A stretch of 8,777 bases of DNA from CAZSXU01 sp964610505. GTDB lineage: Bacteria > Arandabacterota > Arandabacteria > JAGLYR01. Under the pieces are notes generated by a model, which worked only from the letters and a program-made list of their open reading frames with translations, did not search any database and was not told where the DNA came from. Shown here piece after piece: positions 6,535 to 8,777 of the stretch. The stretch covers positions 1-8,777 of the forward strand of contig CAZSXU010000059.1 of the NCBI GenBank assembly GCA_964610505.1, read 5' to 3'. Numbering within the stretch: the stretch's first letter is position 1; every line of letters begins with the position of its first letter. The position numbers were made by a program, and so were the translations under genes.

Positions 6535-7512
6535 ATGGCGGATGAGGACAAAGGGAAAGTCGGTGAGCCCGGCGAGGAGGCAAAGCCCGAGGAACAAGAC
6601 TACGTCCACATGATTATGGATCGACACAAACCGGTTACCCAGCGGGGGGCCGGCGCGATCATTCGGGCGATTCTCGTCCCTCTGGTGATTATCCTCATCA
6701 TCCTGACCGTTGTCTGGGTCGCACTGGTCCACGTGGGGGACAGCTACAGCCCGGCGACGTTCACCGAGGTCATGCGGCAGGCGAAGAAGCCTCTGGTTGA
6801 GCAGAATTTCGTTCAGAAGTTGTTCACGCCGAACTTCGACCATCTCAAATCCCTGTCCGTGCCGCAAGTTTTGTATTCCGGCCAGTCGGACATGGTGTTG
6901 CCCGGTGGCTACCGCGTTCGCCTGGAGGGAGCCACGAACATCCGGGATCAGTTCAAGCGTGCTCGCAAGGTGCAGTCGGCTCCGGTATTCAAGGTGAACG
7001 CCCACGGCGGCAAGGTCCATGTCGACAAGATGATGATTGTCGACGAAGTCGCGCTGGCCGACATAGACATGGTGTTCGTGGAGAAGATGAATCTTCTCAA
7101 ACGTATGCCGGAGCGGTCGGCGAAGGGTGAGCCGGGAAAGATCCGAAGAGCGCCTCAGTTTGCCTATGACGACGAGACCACGTACAAGAAATTCGTGGGG
7201 ACCTTGATTGCGGTTGCCGGGAAGCCCCACAAGGAGGAGGACCGCTGGATCCTGGAGGACAAGGATGGGCAGTGGAAAGCGGTTCTCCGGGTTCCGGCGG
7301 AGGAGCGTCCTCTTCAAACGATCCTGGAACTGGCGGTTCTGGGTAGCGAACCCATGATGTTGGATATCGTGCTGGAGACAACCTATCCGTGGAAAAACCG
7401 CAAGAACCCGGAGCAGTCCCGCTCGGAGACGCAGCTGATCGGTGAGGCCAACCTGATCTCGGCGAGTCTTCAGGGATTGCACGTGGGCGTGGCTCAGGAG
7501 CAGGTGGAGTAG
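6535..7512 (+). CDS. Unrecognised single-pass membrane protein
   Basis: A protein of 325 residues that I do not recognise. ATG 6535 follows AGGAGG with 9 bases of spacing. Residues 1-37 are charged, rich in Glu/Lys/Asp, and end in RHKPVTQR. A single hydrophobic segment at about 41-66 (IIRAILVPLVIILIILTVVW) follows, preceded by Arg residues, so the N-terminus is probably cytoplasmic. About 255 residues, presumably periplasmic, come after it, with mixed strand and helix character: LYSGQSDMVLPGGYRVRLEG (113-132), a paired-strand region HGGKVHVDKMMIVDEVALADIDMVF (157-181) and RWILEDKDGQWKAVLRVP (237-254). No cysteines or catalytic motif were found. The start of the DUF456 gene 83 bases later, without a visible promoter between them, suggests co-transcription. 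Confidence 0.85.
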   Translation: MADEDKGKVGEPGEEAKPEEQDYVHMIMDRHKPVTQRGAGAIIRAILVPLVIILIILTVVWVALVHVGDSYSPATFTEVMRQAKKPLVEQNFVQKLFTPNFDHLKSLSVPQVLYSGQSDMVLPGGYRVRLEGATNIRDQFKRARKVQSAPVFKVNAHGGKVHVDKMMIVDEVALADIDMVFVEKMNLLKRMPERSAKGEPGKIRRAPQFAYDDETTYKKFVGTLIAVAGKPHKEEDRWILEDKDGQWKAVLRVPAEERPLQTILELAVLGSEPMMLDIVLETTYPWKNRKNPEQSRSETQLIGEANLISASLQGLHVGVAQEQVE

Positions 7513-7595
7513 GGATTCCGGCAGTTGGGGGGTCTTGTGGAGATGGGTCGCGGAACAGAAACCTGCGGCCCATCTTCTCAGCTCGGGAGGGAACG

Positions 7596-8096
7596 TTGAC
7601 GGTTTTCCTGAACATCCTGTTTCTTCTGGGTTTGCTGGCGGCCGTCTTCACGACCTTCTTCGGCCTGCCGGGCAACTTCATTGTTCTGGGGGCCGCCGTG
7701 GCCTACGCTTTCGGAACCCACTTTGGCCCTCTCGGGTGGGGCTTTCTCGTCCTGCTCGCGGGTCTGGCTATCCTGGGTGAAATCCTGGAGTTTCTCTTCG
7801 GGACTTTCACGAGCGTTCGCTACGGAGGATCCCGGTGGAGTGCGGTCGGTTCGTTCGTCGGCGGTGTTGTCGGAGCCGTTGTCGGGACCGGTGTGATCCC
7901 GGTTGTGGGAACCGTCGTCGGCGCCTTCCTGGGGTCTTTCTCCCTCGCCTTTCTATTCGAGTTCATCCACCGCAATCGACAGGGTGTAGCCGCCCGGGCA
8001 GGATTCGGCGCTCTGGTGGGGAAAATGCTGGGCCTTTCCACGAAGACCAGCCTGGGTCTCGTGATGGTGATCCTCGTGGCGTTTAGGCTGTTCTAG
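7596..8096 (+). CDS. DUF456 family membrane protein
   Basis: A 166-residue, strongly hydrophobic membrane protein of the DUF456 family, function unknown. Family signatures: FFGLPGNFIVLGAAVAYA at 21-38; the glycine-rich stretch YGGSRWSAVGSFVGGVVG at 76-93 and VIPVVGTVVGAFLGSF at 100-115; and the closing AGFGALVGKMLGLSTKTSLG at 135-154 before a final helix. I expect about four or five membrane segments, the glycine-rich central ones possibly packing as close hairpins. The start is a TTG (7596), supported by GGGAGG at 7585-7590 with 5 bases of spacing; there is no in-frame ATG until well inside the protein, so a search that required ATG would lose it. It probably shares a transcript with the gene at 6535. 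Confidence 0.88.
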   Translation: MTVFLNILFLLGLLAAVFTTFFGLPGNFIVLGAAVAYAFGTHFGPLGWGFLVLLAGLAILGEILEFLFGTFTSVRYGGSRWSAVGSFVGGVVGAVVGTGVIPVVGTVVGAFLGSFSLAFLFEFIHRNRQGVAARAGFGALVGKMLGLSTKTSLGLVMVILVAFRLF

Positions 8097-8139
8097 GCGG
8101 TAATGCTCCACGGGGATGCACGCAAAAAACACAAAAGAC

Positions 8140-8153
8140 ATTGCGTCTGCAAT
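8140..8153 (+). other. Small perfect hairpin ahead of the 41-bp repeats
   Basis: ATTGC (8140-8144), loop GTCT, GCAAT (8149-8153). It is preceded by an A-rich run (8123-8137). It could be a weak 3'-end structure for the DUF456 transcript, in either direction, or chance. Confidence 0.25.
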
Positions 8154-8168
8154 CCGAATGGAATAACA

Positions 8169-8280
8169 ATGACAGGCGTTGTTCAAGTGGACTGGGAAGA
8201 AAACAGCAAATGACAGGCGTTGTTCAAGTGGACTGGGAACAGAATAACAAATGGCAGGTGTCCTTCGGGAGAGGTTCTTC
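8169..8280 (+). repeat. Three-unit direct repeat with 41-bp period
   Basis: Bases 8168-8198 recur without a single mismatch at 8209-8239, a 31-base identity at a distance of 41. A third, decayed unit begins at 8251 (ATGGCAGGTGTCCTTCGGG against ATGACAGGCGTTGTTCAAG), again exactly 41 bases further on. GAATAACA(A) precedes the first and third units. The array fills most of the gap between the DUF456 and lipoprotein genes. The second unit provides a weak promoter-like pair, TTGTTC (8220-8225) and AATAAC (8243-8248), with 17 bases between. The role could be regulatory, or the array may be a recent local duplication. Confidence 0.85.
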
Positions 8281-8300
8281 TTGATTGGGGAGGTGCAGCG

Positions 8301-8723
8301 ATGGATCGAACAGGCCCGTGGTCCAACCCGCTCGGGAGATTGAGCATCGTTCTACTGCTGATCGTCGTTGGTCTGTGTACGGGGTGCGGCTACATGCCCA
8401 GGACCGGCAACCAGATGGAAAGCTGCATCAACGAGCGCGACCAGGCCCTCCGCGAGGAAATGAACGCAAACAAGCAGGAGCTCTTGACGCGCTTTGAGAA
8501 CATGGATCAGCGCCTCGGTTCCGTCGACTCGCAGCTGGCCGACCTCACGGCGACCCTGGAGGAGATGAAAGACCTCGAGGTCACGATGGAAAGCGTCCGG
8601 GCGGACATGACGGCCGTCCGGGCCGATCTCCGGCAAGTCCGGGAGGCCCTGAGGGCGTCGGTGCGGAAAGAGCTGGGTGACGCGCTGACGGAGGCCGGAC
8701 GACACTTGCAGACCGGACCGTAG
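8301..8723 (+). CDS. Small coiled-coil lipoprotein
   Basis: A 140-residue protein, probably a lipoprotein. ATG 8301 follows GGAGG (8289-8293) at 7 bases; the frame also opens earlier within the repeat array, without support. Residues 14-25 are hydrophobic and lead to GLCTGCGY, so Cys29 is the likely lipidated residue. The lipobox is slightly unusual, with Cys rather than Leu at -3. After a short linker, residues 43-126 form a nearly unbroken amphipathic helix with heptad character (NERDQALREEMNANKQELL, then RLGSVDSQLADLTATLEEM, then VRADMTAVRADLRQVREAL). This suggests a trimeric or dimeric coiled coil in the periplasm, comparable in build to Lpp-like or YbgF-like helical proteins but not recognisably homologous. 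A weak terminator hairpin follows. Confidence 0.82.
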   Translation: MDRTGPWSNPLGRLSIVLLLIVVGLCTGCGYMPRTGNQMESCINERDQALREEMNANKQELLTRFENMDQRLGSVDSQLADLTATLEEMKDLEVTMESVRADMTAVRADLRQVREALRASVRKELGDALTEAGRHLQTGP

Positions 8724-8734
8724 CCTGGATGATG

Positions 8735-8761
8735 CACGGATTCTGGAGAATCGTGTGTTTT
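8735..8761 (+). terminator. Possible terminator after the lipoprotein gene
   Basis: CAC and GATTCT (8735-8744, one bulged G) pair with AGAATC and GTG (8747-8755), followed within 3 bases by TTTT (8758-8761). The loop is tight and the T run short, so the call is tentative, but its position 12 bases past the stop codon fits. Confidence 0.4.
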
Positions 8762-8777
8762 CACAATCTGGATCAAT

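Noticed and set aside
6331..7482. Minus-strand open frame of 383 codons
   Set aside because: It covers the 6535-7512 membrane protein gene in reverse. The plus-strand gene has an AGGAGG site, a clean membrane segment and sensible composition, whereas the reverse translation is His/Leu/Arg-rich without domains.
7540..7576. Inverted repeat AGATGGG/CCCATCT in the gap before the DUF456 gene
   Set aside because: The stem is only 7 pairs with a loop of 21 bases and no T run, which is too weak to call a terminator or a riboregulator.

Overview
The window is a GC-rich stretch of bacterial chromosome. Its largest gene encodes a gingipain-like (family C25) protease that ends in a FlgD/T9SS type A-like C-terminal domain. 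Together with a second secreted-protein gene, this points to an uncultured Gram-negative lineage of the wider FCB group (Eisenbacteria/Krumholzibacteria/Latescibacteria-like). That placement rests on protein style only; there is no rRNA or other marker gene here.

Left part, bases 1-4626, minus strand: (i) the first 57 codons of a small secreted protein (1-173), with a good promoter at 233-261, running off the left edge; (ii) an intergenic stretch of 355 bases holding that promoter, a 12-bp terminator hairpin and a short CACAGATT tandem motif; (iii) the 1229-residue secreted C25 protease (529-4218), driven by a perfect-consensus sigma70-type promoter at 4266-4295; (iv) a 72-residue protein that looks like an isolated secretin N1 domain (4408-4626), also with its own promoter.

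Right part, bases 4870-8777, plus strand: a three-helix membrane protein resembling the Pycsar membrane effector family (PycTM/DUF5706; 4870-5427); a deoxynucleoside-kinase-like P-loop enzyme (5550-6257) with its own strong promoter; an unrecognised single-pass membrane protein (6535-7512); a DUF456 membrane protein starting at TTG (7596-8096), probably in the same transcript as the previous gene; a three-unit 41-bp-period direct repeat (8169-8280); and a small coiled-coil lipoprotein (8301-8723).

Apart from 6535-8096, nearly every gene seems to have its own promoter, so this is a row of mostly single-gene units rather than one pathway operon. The more unusual points are the Pycsar-effector-like protein without a visible cyclase next to a nucleoside kinase, the lone secretin-type domain, the secreted YYNFCSGW protein, and the 41-bp repeat. 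No mobile element, CRISPR array, tRNA or rRNA was seen.
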